64,000 nt of DNA from DATLWN01 sp963764315 (GCA_963764315.1 CAVXSB010000008.1:5780-69779); one strand, 5' to 3'. Positions 28,306 through 37,293 are shown, numbered from the stretch's first letter. The notes: generated by a model not told the origin, from the sequence alone. A program made the numbers and translations.

Positions 28306-29844
28306 ATGGCGGAATTTGATTTTGCACGCACAGCCGATGTCGACGAGTTCGAGGCGGGGCTCAAGGCCTTCCTGGCCGGGCGCATGCCGGAGGAGCGCTT
28401 CACGCCGTTCCGCCTGCAGATGGGCGTCTACGGCCAGCGGCAGGAGGGCGTGCAGATGGTGCGCATCAAGCTGCCGGGCGGCAACCTGACCCCGGACCAG
28501 CTCGATGTCATCGGCGACTGCGTCGAGGCCTATGCCGGGAAGCTGCCCACCGACGGCACCCTGACCGAGCATCCGCAGAAATTCGCGCACGTGACCACGC
28601 GCCAGGATATCCAGGCCAATTTCGTGGCGCTCGCCGATACGGCGGCCTTCCTGCGCCGGCTGGACGAGGCCGGACTGACTACACGCGAGGCCTGCGGCAA
28701 CACCGTGCGCAATGTCACCTCCTGCTTTCTGGCCGGCGCCTGTCCGGCCGAGCATGCCGACGTGTCCGTGCACGCGCGCCGCTTCGCCGAGTACTTCCTG
28801 CGCCATCCGCTGGCTCAGCAGTTCCCGCGCAAGTTCAAGGTCACCTTCTCCGGCTGCGCCAGCGATTGTTCGCTGTCCGGCATGCACGATATCGGCTTCA
28901 TCGCCACTGTGCGCGAGGGCAGGCCCGGCTTCCAGGTCTGGGCGGCCGGTGGCCTTTCCAGCCAGCCGGTATCGGCCATCAAACTCGAGGACTTCATCGA
29001 GGAACGCGAGCTGTTCGTTGTCGGCGAGGCCTTGATGCGCATGCATTTCAAATTCTCCGACCGCAAGCGCCGTGCCCGTGCGCGACTGAAATACGTGATG
29101 CTGCAGCTGGGCGAAGAGGGCTTCATCGAGGAGTACAAGAAACAGCGCGCGGTCATCGAGAAAACGCATGCCGGTGATGGCGGATTCCCGGAGGCCGGCT
29201 GGCGGCAGCCGACCGGGGAACTGCCGCGTTCGGATATCGGCGTCGTCGCCCAGCACGACGGCCGCCAGGCGGTGCTATTGAATCTGTTCCGCGGCGATTT
29301 GACCCCGGAGCAATGCCACGCCGTGGCCGCGGCGGCGCGCGCCGGCGGTACCGATGCCCTGCGCGTCACCGCCGAACAGGGTGTGATCATTACCGACGTG
29401 CCGGCGGAGAAGGTCATGGCCGTGCTCGAGGTGCTGAAGACGGCCGGGCTGCATACCGAACATGCGCGCGGCATCGCCGACATCGTTGCCTGCCCCGGCA
29501 CCGAGACTTGCCGCCTGGGCATCACCTCTTCCAGGGGCCTGGCCGAGGCGCTGCAGCCCTTGATGACGGAGCTGAAGCGGGACGGGGCGCTGGCCGGCAT
29601 CAGTGTGAAGGCGTCCGGCTGCCAGCATTCCTGCGGCCGCCACCATATCGCCGATCTCGGCTTTCACGGCCTGGCGAAGAAGATCGCCGGCCAGGCGGTG
29701 CCGCACTACCAGCTGCACGTCGGCGGCTCCGGCCGGGGGGGCGAGCCTTTTGCCTTCGCCACCGAGGCGGTGCCGGCGAAGAACGCACCCCAGGCCGGTA
29801 TCGCCGTGCTTATCGGCCTACAAGGCGCAGCACCAGGATGGTGA
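28306..29844 (+). CDS. Siroheme nitrite/sulfite reductase (frame shifted near its 3' end)
   Basis: 512 residues as read. Two ferredoxin-like/siroheme half repeats: EHPQKFAHVTTRQDIQ (substrate-facing Arg), then TFSGCASDCSLSGMHDIGF. In the second half, ACPGTETCRLGI plus KASGCQHSCGRHHIADLGF give the four cysteines of the 4Fe-4S/siroheme site. Reduces sulfite to sulfide in the cytoplasm. The last ~9 codons (after 29814) do not fit the family; one frame over, the protein continues AYKAQHQDGESVHDWAARLG into the next gene. An extra G around 29815-29816 would explain this. AGGAG precedes the ATG. Confidence 0.87.
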   Translation: MAEFDFARTADVDEFEAGLKAFLAGRMPEERFTPFRLQMGVYGQRQEGVQMVRIKLPGGNLTPDQLDVIGDCVEAYAGKLPTDGTLTEHPQKFAHVTTRQDIQANFVALADTAAFLRRLDEAGLTTREACGNTVRNVTSCFLAGACPAEHADVSVHARRFAEYFLRHPLAQQFPRKFKVTFSGCASDCSLSGMHDIGFIATVREGRPGFQVWAAGGLSSQPVSAIKLEDFIEERELFVVGEALMRMHFKFSDRKRRARARLKYVMLQLGEEGFIEEYKKQRAVIEKTHAGDGGFPEAGWRQPTGELPRSDIGVVAQHDGRQAVLLNLFRGDLTPEQCHAVAAAARAGGTDALRVTAEQGVIITDVPAEKVMAVLEVLKTAGLHTEHARGIADIVACPGTETCRLGITSSRGLAEALQPLMTELKRDGALAGISVKASGCQHSCGRHHIADLGFHGLAKKIAGQAVPHYQLHVGGSGRGGEPFAFATEAVPAKNAPQAGIAVLIGLQGAAPGW

Positions 29845-29848
29845 GAGC

Positions 29849-30664
29849 GTGCACGACTGGGCCGCGCGCCTGGGTCGGGACGGCATCAATGCCATCCTGG
29901 CGCCGTTCGCTGCCGATGCGGGCGAGGTCGATGGCCTGGTCTACGACTGGAGCGAGAACGAGGCCTTCTCGACCAAGGGCAACAAGAAGGGCGAATGCGC
30001 CGGCGCGGTGCTGTCGATGACCGATGCCCTGCTCTCCGAGGCCGAATACGAGATGCTCCTGGCTCGCGCCCATATCGATGCCATGTTCTGGGCCGATGCG
30101 GCGATGTGCCTGAGGCGTTCGGCATTCTCGACTGCACGCGCTTATCTGGTGCCGTTCGGCGAGGCGCCGGAGCATGACGCCGAGGTGTTCGGACTGTTGC
30201 TCGGGCACCTTTCCACGGCCGCCGATGCGGAGGTCAAGGATGGCTTCAACCGTGTGCAGCAGGCGTTGATGAGTATCGACCTGGGCGATCCGGCTCCCGG
30301 GGTGACGCAGCTGCGCGATGTGCTGAATGACTGGTTGAAACTGGCTGGCGTGCGTTTCGCGCCGGTGCCGGCAGAGAACGCGGCTGCCGTAGAGCCCGAG
30401 CCTGTGGCCGAGGCTGAGCCTGAGGCCGGAGTGCCGCTGCTGGACCTCTCCGGCGTGGCCTGCCCGATGAATTTCGTCAAGACGAAGATCCGGCTGTCGA
30501 CCATGGCCGCGGGCAGCCTGCTCGATGTCATCCTCGATCACGGCGATCCGATCACGAACGTACCGCTGTCGCTCGAGGAGCAGGGGCAGAGGGTGCTGTC
30601 CAAGGACCGGGTGTCCGACGGCCAGTGGAGGATTCGGGTCGAGAAGACCGCCGGCATCGGATGA
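29849..30664 (+). CDS. C-terminal part of the sulfite reductase: helical domain plus TusA-type domain
   Basis: About 270 residues from the GTG at 29849; the frame is open further upstream and homologous to the reductase C-terminus, so this is probably the distal part of one ~785-residue protein. A helical segment (LSEAEYEMLLARAHIDAMFWADAAM), a Pro/Glu/Ala linker, then a TusA/SirA-like domain: LLDLSGVACPMNFVKTKIRL, the Cys in CP being the usual persulfide carrier. This links sulfide production to a sulfur relay. Independent expression from GTG is possible but unsupported by a good ribosome site. Confidence 0.75.
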   Translation: MHDWAARLGRDGINAILAPFAADAGEVDGLVYDWSENEAFSTKGNKKGECAGAVLSMTDALLSEAEYEMLLARAHIDAMFWADAAMCLRRSAFSTARAYLVPFGEAPEHDAEVFGLLLGHLSTAADAEVKDGFNRVQQALMSIDLGDPAPGVTQLRDVLNDWLKLAGVRFAPVPAENAAAVEPEPVAEAEPEAGVPLLDLSGVACPMNFVKTKIRLSTMAAGSLLDVILDHGDPITNVPLSLEEQGQRVLSKDRVSDGQWRIRVEKTAGIG

Positions 30665-33303
30665 GTACGGATCTGCATCCGTTCGCCAATCCCGGCCGCA
30701 CCAAGCTCGCCCTGGTCGGTCGGGGCCTGGCGCTACCGGATGGGTTGCCGCATGCCTCCCGCTACATCGCGCAGGCGAATGCCGTGGAGGCGGTCGTGGA
30801 TATCCGCCTGCCGAGCGGCCAGTTCTGCACCGTGCCGGTCGGCCAGCCCTACACGGAGGCCAGCGGCTTCGCACTGCATGTCGCAGACGGGCGGGCCAGC
30901 CTCAGCTGCGGCGGCGAGAGCCAGCCGGTGACGCTCGTCGAGGCTCCCCGCTTCTACCGCCAGCTGACGCGAAGTGGTGCCCGCATGGGCAGCTTCGCCG
31001 CCCTGCACGACCGGCTCTTGATCCTGCACCCGTTCATGGGCTGCGGCTTCTTCGCCAGGCCCGGCCAGGCATGTGCCTATTGCCAGTACGACTCGATGCT
31101 GAACGAAGCCGAACCGCCGCTGCGCGATGCGCTGGAGCTGGTGGAGGTGGTGCGTGCGGCGCTGGACGAGCGCGAGGTCGATACCGTCTATCTTTACAAC
31201 GGCTATTCCCCGGCCCCGGATACCGGGCTGTCCCGCCTGATCCCGTTGATCGCCCTGCTGCGCAAGCATCTCGGCCATCGTCAGATCGCCCTGGAAACGG
31301 TGGCACCACAGGACCTCTCGGTGATCGACGAGCTGTATTCGGCGGGACTGGACATCTTCGTGTGTAATCTCGAGGTCGACGATGCCGCGCGCTTTTCCGA
31401 GGTCTGTCCGGGCAAGCAGAGCGAGGGGGGGCAACAGGCAATTCTCAGAGCACTGGAACATGCTTGCCGGGTGTTCCGGCCGGGCACGGTGGTCAGTCAC
31501 CTGATCGTCGGTCTGGAACCGCTGGCATCAACCATCCACGGCATGGAGCGGCTGGTGGCCGAGGGCGTGGTGCCCCTGCTGCTGCCGTTCCGGCCGCTGC
31601 CCGGCACGCCGCTGGCGCACGAGCCGATGCCGACGCTCGATGACGTCGAACAGGCGCTATTGGTCCAGTATGAACTGCTTGCCGCCTCAAGCTTGCCGAC
31701 GCATCGCCTGCGCGATATGGGGCGGGTGCTGACGCCGATGGAGAGCGGGGCGCTGATCGGTCGGGAAACCATGCTGCATGATCGTGTCGTGGCTTCACAG
31801 CTGGGGCGCAAGGTGCACGGCTGGCTGGACGGCATCCGGCGCCATCTCAGGGTGCGGGATATCGATGCCGGGGATGCGGTGCGTCACGAGATGGATCCGC
31901 GGCCCATCCATGTGCTGGCGGCCTACCGCAGCATACCGTTTGCGGCGCTGGGCGGGCTCGCCGTGCTGGCCTGGGCGGCGCTGGCGCATGCGCCAGCCTC
32001 CGGCCTGACCGTGCCCGGCTGGCATGCACTGGTCGTCTTCGCCCTGTGCCTAGTGCTGTGGGTGACCCAGCTGCTGCCGCTGGCGGTAACCTCGATCCTC
32101 GGCCTGGCGCTGCTGCCGCTGCTCGGGGTGCTGCCAGCCTCCGATGTCTATGCCATGTTCGGCAACCCGGCGGTGTTCTTCATTCTCGGTGCCTTCATGC
32201 TGGCCGCAGGCATTATGCGCTCCGGGCTGTCCGAGCATCTGGCGCTGGCCGTGTTCAACCGCTTCGGCGATAGCCCCCGGCGCCTGCTGCTGGCCATGCT
32301 GCTGCTGCCGGCGGTGATGGCCTGCTTCATGCCCGAACATGTGGTGGTGGCGGTATTGCTGCCCATCGTGCTGACGATCGTGCGCGGCCTGGAACTGCCG
32401 CGGGGTCACCGCTATGCCACATCGGTTTTCCTGGCTCTGGCCTGGGGGGCGGTGGTGGGCGGCGTGGCAACGTTGCTCGGCGGTGCGCGCGGGCCACTGG
32501 CCATGGCCATCGTGCATGAGATGACCGGGCGCGCCTTCTCGTTCGGCGGCTGGGTCGCCGCCGCCGCACCGATGGTGCTGGGCATGCTGGCCATCGCCGT
32601 CGTGACGCTGTTGCGCATGGCCCCGTTGCAGGAGGTCGACATGGCCGGCGCGCGCCGGCGCATCGTGCAGCGGCAGCTGGAACTCGGGCAGCTCAGCCTT
32701 TCCGGGCGTCTGATGGCGGTGCTGATGCTCGCGACCCTGGTCGCCTGGATGTGGATGGGAGAATCGGTGGGGCTGGCCAGTATCGCCCTGCTGGCGGTGG
32801 CGGCGATGTTCGCGCTTCGTATCGTCCGCTGGGGCGATATCCAGCCGCATGTCGACTGGGGCGTGGTGCTGATGTACGGCGGTGCCATCGCCGTGGCCAG
32901 GGCCTTGCAGAGTACGGGCGCGGCGGGCTGGCTTGCCACCCAGCTGTGGCCCGACGGCGTTTCCGGCCTGGCGCTGCTGACCGTGCTGGCTGTGCTGACG
33001 CTGTTGTTGACCGAGGCGATCAGTAATTCGGCAGCCGTGGCCATCATGCTGCCGGTGGCGATTCCGCTCGGCTCGGCATCCGGGTTCGATCCGGTGCTGA
33101 TCGCCCTGGCCGTAGGCATCGTCTCCGGCTTCGCCTTCATGTTGCCGATGGGCACACCCGCCAATGCCATGGTGTACGGGAGCGGCTACGTCGATCTGAG
33201 AACGATGGTTCGCTACGGGGGCATGATGATGGCCTCGGCACTGCTGTTATTCGTGTTGACGGCACGCTTCTGGTGGCCGCTGGCCGGGATCGGCATGCGA
33301 TGA
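30661..33303 (+). CDS. Radical SAM domain fused to SLC13/DASS anion permease
   Basis: 880 residues; ATG overlaps the previous stop as ATGA. Residues ~1-400 resemble a radical SAM enzyme: GCGFFARPGQACAYCQYDS gives Cys 128, 138 and 141, an unusual CX9CX2C spacing, followed by VYLYNGYSPAP and IALETVAPQDLSVIDEL strands of a TIM barrel. Residues ~420-880 are an SLC13 (sodium:sulfate/dicarboxylate symporter) permease with ~11-12 helices, a second-half SNSAAVAIMLPVAIPL motif and MLPMGTPANAMVYGSGY near the end; the first-half SNT motif is replaced by PEHVVVAVLLPI. Between sulfite reductase and APS reductase genes, sulfate uptake is the likely transport role. The radical SAM part has no known role. 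Confidence 0.85.
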   Translation: MSTDLHPFANPGRTKLALVGRGLALPDGLPHASRYIAQANAVEAVVDIRLPSGQFCTVPVGQPYTEASGFALHVADGRASLSCGGESQPVTLVEAPRFYRQLTRSGARMGSFAALHDRLLILHPFMGCGFFARPGQACAYCQYDSMLNEAEPPLRDALELVEVVRAALDEREVDTVYLYNGYSPAPDTGLSRLIPLIALLRKHLGHRQIALETVAPQDLSVIDELYSAGLDIFVCNLEVDDAARFSEVCPGKQSEGGQQAILRALEHACRVFRPGTVVSHLIVGLEPLASTIHGMERLVAEGVVPLLLPFRPLPGTPLAHEPMPTLDDVEQALLVQYELLAASSLPTHRLRDMGRVLTPMESGALIGRETMLHDRVVASQLGRKVHGWLDGIRRHLRVRDIDAGDAVRHEMDPRPIHVLAAYRSIPFAALGGLAVLAWAALAHAPASGLTVPGWHALVVFALCLVLWVTQLLPLAVTSILGLALLPLLGVLPASDVYAMFGNPAVFFILGAFMLAAGIMRSGLSEHLALAVFNRFGDSPRRLLLAMLLLPAVMACFMPEHVVVAVLLPIVLTIVRGLELPRGHRYATSVFLALAWGAVVGGVATLLGGARGPLAMAIVHEMTGRAFSFGGWVAAAAPMVLGMLAIAVVTLLRMAPLQEVDMAGARRRIVQRQLELGQLSLSGRLMAVLMLATLVAWMWMGESVGLASIALLAVAAMFALRIVRWGDIQPHVDWGVVLMYGGAIAVARALQSTGAAGWLATQLWPDGVSGLALLTVLAVLTLLLTEAISNSAAVAIMLPVAIPLGSASGFDPVLIALAVGIVSGFAFMLPMGTPANAMVYGSGYVDLRTMVRYGGMMMASALLLFVLTARFWWPLAGIGMR

Positions 33304-34043
33304 ATAGGGAGTTGCACGTGTTGCAGGACAAGATCGATGCGGCGGTGGATCTGTTGCGGACGGCGGTGGCCGAGCATGGGAATGGACTGGCCTATCCGTC
33401 CAGCTTCGGTGCCGAGGCCTCGGTGATGATCGACCTGATCTGCCGCCATGGCCTGGATATCCGGGTGCTGACGCTGGATACGGGGCGCCTGCCGCAGGCC
33501 ACCTACGATGTCATCGAGGCGGTGGAGCAGCGCTACGGCATGCGGGTGCAGGTGGTATTCCCGGACGGGGCCGAGGTCGAGCGCATGGTGAATGAGCACG
33601 GGGTGAACCTGTTCCGGCATTCGGTGGAGCAGCGCAAACTGTGCTGCCGGGTGCGCAAGGTACATCCGCTGAATCGGGCGCTTGCGGGAAAAACGGCGTG
33701 GATCACCGGCCGTCGCCGCGACCAGTCCGAGGGTCGCGCCGAACTGGCGGCGGTGGAGCGCGATCCCATTTACGGCCTGAGCAAGTACAACCCGCTGCTG
33801 GCCTGGAACTGGGACGAGATCTGGGAATATATCCGCGCCCATGACGTGCCGTACAATCGACTGCACGACCATTTCTACCACTCGATCGGCTGTGAGTGCT
33901 GCACGCGCGCCATCGCCGTCGGCGAGGACGAGCGCGCCGGGCGCTGGTGGTGGGAAAACGAGGAGTCATTGGCAGAATGCGGCCTGCACGTGATCAGTCC
34001 GATCCTGAAGAAGGTCGAAGGTGAAGCGGGCGAAGGGATTTGA
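33300..34043 (+). CDS. cysH: Assimilatory APS reductase (4Fe-4S type CysH)
   Basis: 247 residues; ATGA overlap with the permease gene. Nucleotide site PSSFGAEASVMIDLI, LTLDTGRLPQ, and both cysteine pairs CCRVRKVHPL and IGCECCTRAI. These pairs ligate a 4Fe-4S cluster and mark enzymes that reduce APS rather than PAPS; the GCECCT cysteine is also the catalytic region. This fits the absence of an APS kinase gene beside cysDN. The 3' end overlaps the upstream region of cysD. Confidence 0.93.
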   Translation: MNRELHVLQDKIDAAVDLLRTAVAEHGNGLAYPSSFGAEASVMIDLICRHGLDIRVLTLDTGRLPQATYDVIEAVEQRYGMRVQVVFPDGAEVERMVNEHGVNLFRHSVEQRKLCCRVRKVHPLNRALAGKTAWITGRRRDQSEGRAELAAVERDPIYGLSKYNPLLAWNWDEIWEYIRAHDVPYNRLHDHFYHSIGCECCTRAIAVGEDERAGRWWWENEESLAECGLHVISPILKKVEGEAGEGI

Positions 34044-34053
34044 GGAGACAACG

Positions 34054-34956
34054 ATGAACGAGCACAGGCTGACACAGCTCCAGGCATTGGAGCACGAGTC
34101 CATCCACATCATGCGCGAGGTGGTGGCGGAGTTCCGCAATCCCGTGATGCTGTATTCGGTCGGCAAGGATTCCAGCGTCATGCTGCACCTGGCGCGCAAG
34201 GCCTTCTATCCGGCGCCGCTGCCGTTCCCGCTGCTGCATATCGATACCGGCTACAAGTTCAAGGAGATGTACGAATTCCGCGACTGGTATGCCAAGGAGA
34301 TCGGGGCACAGCTGATCGTGCACCGCAACGAGCAGGCGATCGCCCGAGGCATGAACCCGAAGGAATACGGCGTGGCCCGCTGTTGCGGCGCGTTGAAGAC
34401 GGAGGCCCTGCTGCAGGCGCTGGAGGCCGGTGGTTACGATGCCGCCTTTGGCGGCGCGCGCAGGGACGAGGAGCGCAGTCGCGCCAAGGAGCGCGTGTTC
34501 TCGATCCGGGACGAGTTCGGCCAGTGGGACCCGAAGAATCAGCGCCCGGAACTGTGGGACACCTACAACGGGCGCATCCACGAGGGCGAATCGGTGCGTG
34601 TATTCCCGCTGTCCAACTGGACGGAGATGGATATCTGGCTGTACATCCGCCAGGAAAACATCCCCATCGTGCCGCTGTACTACGCCAAACAGCAGCCGAT
34701 GGTCGAGCGCGGCGAGCTCTTGATCCCGGTCGAGGATGAGCGGCATCTCAATGAGGGGGAGGTGCCGGTGCCGGTGATGTGCCGTTACCGCACCCTGGGC
34801 TGCAGCCCCTGTACCGGTGCCGTGCGCTCCGAGGCCGTGAACATCGACGAGATCATTGCCGAATCGGCGGCAGCGCGCCGTTCGGAGCGCGAGACCCGTA
34901 TCATCGACCATGGCTCGAACTCCATGGAAGATAAGAAAAAAGAAGGTTATTTTTGA
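34054..34956 (+). CDS. cysD: Sulfate adenylyltransferase subunit 2
   Basis: 300 residues from ATG 34054 (GAGGAG about 6-10 bases upstream). PP-loop motif LYSVGKDSSVMLHLARKAF, LHIDTGYKF, GGARRDEERSRAKER and CRYRTLGCSPCTGAV are typical of CysD. With GTPase CysN it makes APS from sulfate and ATP. The ORF is followed by an unusual 149-base gap before cysN. Confidence 0.96.
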   Translation: MNEHRLTQLQALEHESIHIMREVVAEFRNPVMLYSVGKDSSVMLHLARKAFYPAPLPFPLLHIDTGYKFKEMYEFRDWYAKEIGAQLIVHRNEQAIARGMNPKEYGVARCCGALKTEALLQALEAGGYDAAFGGARRDEERSRAKERVFSIRDEFGQWDPKNQRPELWDTYNGRIHEGESVRVFPLSNWTEMDIWLYIRQENIPIVPLYYAKQQPMVERGELLIPVEDERHLNEGEVPVPVMCRYRTLGCSPCTGAVRSEAVNIDEIIAESAAARRSERETRIIDHGSNSMEDKKKEGYF

Positions 34957-34964
34957 TCGATGCG

Positions 34965-35066
34965 CCGAAGTCCATCCAAGGACTTTGGCTTGGACGGCAG
35001 CAGAAAAATGCGATTTTCTGCTGCCTCACGAATCAGCGGGGCTGATTCGCCACCCATCCTGGGTGG
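34965..35066 (+). repeat. Array of four consecutive hairpins, cysD-cysN gap
   Basis: CCGAAGTCC/GGACTTTGG (34965-34988, one G-U), GGCAGCAGAAAA/TTTTCTGCTGCC (34996-35025, perfect 12 bp), CGAATCAGC/GCTGATTCG (35029-35049, perfect) and CCACCCA/TGGGTGG (35050-35066, perfect). They nearly abut. Sequences differ from each other and from the moeB-sir array. Confidence 0.8.
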
Positions 35067-35105
35067 AGGACGAATGATCGATGCTAAGGATTTGAGGGTG
35101 AGACA

Positions 35106-36395
35106 ATGACGGAATTCGATTTCAAACTGAGCCAGGACATCGAGTTGTTGAGGCTGGTAACGGTCGGTAGCGTCGACGACGGCAAATCGACGCTGATCGG
35201 CCGTCTGCTGGTCGATACCAAGGGCGCCTTCGAGGATCAGTTGCTGGCCGTGCGGAAGCACAAGGGCGATGCCCCTGTCGCCGCTGCATCCGAGATCGAC
35301 CTGGCCATGCTCACCGACGGCCTGGCAGCCGAGCGCGAGCAGGGCATCACCATCGATGTGGCCTATCGCTATTTCGCCACTCCCAGGCGCAAGTTCATCA
35401 TGGCCGACTGTCCGGGGCACGAGCAATACACCCGCAATATGGTCACCGGCGCCTCCACCGCCAACGCCGCCATCATCCTCGTCGATGCGCGCAACGGCGT
35501 GCTGGAGCAGACCAAGCGCCATACCCATATCCTGGGGCTGCTCGGCATGCCGCACCTGATCGTAGCGGTGAACAAGATGGATCTGGTCGATTTCGACCAG
35601 GCCGCCTTCGAGGCGATCCGCGACGAGTTGTCCGCCTTCTGTGCCAAGCAGGGCATCGATGACCTGATCGCCATCCCGATTTCGGCCCTGAACGGCGATA
35701 TGGTGACGACGCGCGGCGAGCATATGCCCTGGTATACGGGCAGGACGCTGCTGGAAACGCTCGAGGCCCTGGAGGTCAGCAACCACATCGATGCCGCGCC
35801 CTTCCGTTTCCCGGTACAGCTCGTCAACCGGCCGCAGACGCCCGAATGGCCCGACTACCGCGGCTTCATGGGGCGCATCGCCTCCGGTACCGTGCGCGTG
35901 GGCGATGAGGTGATGGTGCTTCCCTCCGGCAAGACCAGCCGCGTCAAACAGATCGTCGGATTTGACGGCAATGCGGAGGAATCCTTCGCGCCGATGAGCA
36001 CGACGCTGACGCTGGATGAAGAGATCGACATTTCGCGCGGCGACATGCTGGTGCATGCCGGCGACGGGCTCAGGGATGCCAAGGATGTCGAGGCCATGGT
36101 CTGCTGGATGGGCGAAGAGCCGCTTTCCGCCCGCAAGAAGTACGTCATCAAGCACACCACCAACAGCGTGAAGGCGATGGTGGATGGGGTGGTCTACCGC
36201 ACCGACATCCGCAGTCTGGCGCATGAGGAGGACGCCGGGGAACTGGCCATGAACGATATCGGGCGCGTGGCCTTCAGGCTGCAGCGGCCGATGTTCTACG
36301 ATGCCTATGCCGACAACCACGCCACCGGCAGCTTCATCATCATCGACAGCTTCACCAACAACACCGTCGGCGCCGGCATGATCTGCAAGGACTGA
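35106..36395 (+). CDS. cysN: Sulfate adenylyltransferase subunit 1 (GTPase)
   Basis: 429 residues, shorter than E. coli CysN and with no fused APS kinase. Translation-factor-type GTPase: VTVGSVDDGKSTLIGRLL (P-loop), EREQGITIDVAYRYF (switch I), DCPGHEQYTRNM (G3), NKMDLVDF (G4), then beta-barrel domains II and III. GTP hydrolysis drives APS formation with CysD. GAGGGTGAG precedes the start. Confidence 0.95.
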   Translation: MTEFDFKLSQDIELLRLVTVGSVDDGKSTLIGRLLVDTKGAFEDQLLAVRKHKGDAPVAAASEIDLAMLTDGLAAEREQGITIDVAYRYFATPRRKFIMADCPGHEQYTRNMVTGASTANAAIILVDARNGVLEQTKRHTHILGLLGMPHLIVAVNKMDLVDFDQAAFEAIRDELSAFCAKQGIDDLIAIPISALNGDMVTTRGEHMPWYTGRTLLETLEALEVSNHIDAAPFRFPVQLVNRPQTPEWPDYRGFMGRIASGTVRVGDEVMVLPSGKTSRVKQIVGFDGNAEESFAPMSTTLTLDEEIDISRGDMLVHAGDGLRDAKDVEAMVCWMGEEPLSARKKYVIKHTTNSVKAMVDGVVYRTDIRSLAHEEDAGELAMNDIGRVAFRLQRPMFYDAYADNHATGSFIIIDSFTNNTVGAGMICKD

Positions 36396-36398
36396 GTC

Positions 36399-37271
36399 TT
36401 GAGTGCGGTAGGCCAGCGTCTCAATGCCTATACCCGGTTGATCCGGATGGACCGGCCCATCGGCAGCCTGCTGCTGATGTGGCCGATGCTGTGGGCATTG
36501 TGGATCGCCGGCCGCGGCCATCCGGACGGCTATGTGCTGCTGGTGTTCGTGGCCGGGGTGTTCCTGATGCGCTCGGCCGGTTGTGCGATCAACGACTATG
36601 CCGACCGCGACTTCGATCCCCATGTCGAGCGCACCCGCCAGCGGCCGCTGGCGGCCGGCGAGATCCGTCCCTGGGAGGCCCTGGCCGTGGCAGTCCTGCT
36701 CGCCCTGGTTTCGTTCGCGCTGGTGCTGACCATGAACCGGCTGACCGTCATGTTGTCCTTCGTGGCGGTTCTGCTTGCCGCCATCTATCCCTTCACCAAA
36801 CGCTGGACCGAGTGGCCGCAGCTCTTCCTGGGCTTCGCCTTCGCCTGGGCGGTGCCGATGGCCTTCGCGGCTCAGTCCGGCCACCTCGGCATGGGTGCCT
36901 GGGGCATGTTTGCGGCCAGCTGCCTGTGGATCGTCGCCTACGACACCGAGTACGCCATGGTCGATCGCAACGACGATCTGGCGATCGGCGTCAAGTCCAC
37001 CGCCATCCGCTTCGGGCGCTTTGACCGGCTGATCATCGGCCTGTTCCAGGCCGGTTTTCTGGCCGTGATGGCCGTGCTCGGGCGCTATTTCGGCCTGGGG
37101 GTTGCCTATGATGCCGGTCTGATCGCAGCCCTGATGCTCTTCGCCTACCAGCAGTGGCTGATGCGCCGGCGCGAGCGCGAACCCTGCTTCCGGGCCTTTC
37201 TGCACAACAACTGGGTCGGGGCGGTGATCTTTCTCGGCGTCGTCGCTGACTTTGCCCTGGCCCACGGTTAG
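36399..37271 (+). CDS. ubiA: 4-hydroxybenzoate polyprenyltransferase
   Basis: 290 residues, TTG start 3 bases after the cysN stop. Nine-helix UbiA family: DRPIGSLLLMWPMLWALW at the start, the first Asp-rich motif NDYADRDFDPHVERT, and the second motif YDTEYAMVDRNDD. Attaches the polyprenyl tail to 4-hydroxybenzoate in ubiquinone synthesis at the inner membrane. Ubiquinone use agrees with a proteobacterial host. Confidence 0.95.
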   Translation: MSAVGQRLNAYTRLIRMDRPIGSLLLMWPMLWALWIAGRGHPDGYVLLVFVAGVFLMRSAGCAINDYADRDFDPHVERTRQRPLAAGEIRPWEALAVAVLLALVSFALVLTMNRLTVMLSFVAVLLAAIYPFTKRWTEWPQLFLGFAFAWAVPMAFAAQSGHLGMGAWGMFAASCLWIVAYDTEYAMVDRNDDLAIGVKSTAIRFGRFDRLIIGLFQAGFLAVMAVLGRYFGLGVAYDAGLIAALMLFAYQQWLMRRREREPCFRAFLHNNWVGAVIFLGVVADFALAHG

Positions 37272-37293
37272 GGTTGGCCCCCGAATCCACCCC

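Noticed and set aside
29849..30664. Independent TusA-family gene
   Set aside because: Reductase-type homology continues upstream of the GTG in the same frame, so a broken fusion is more likely than a separate gene.
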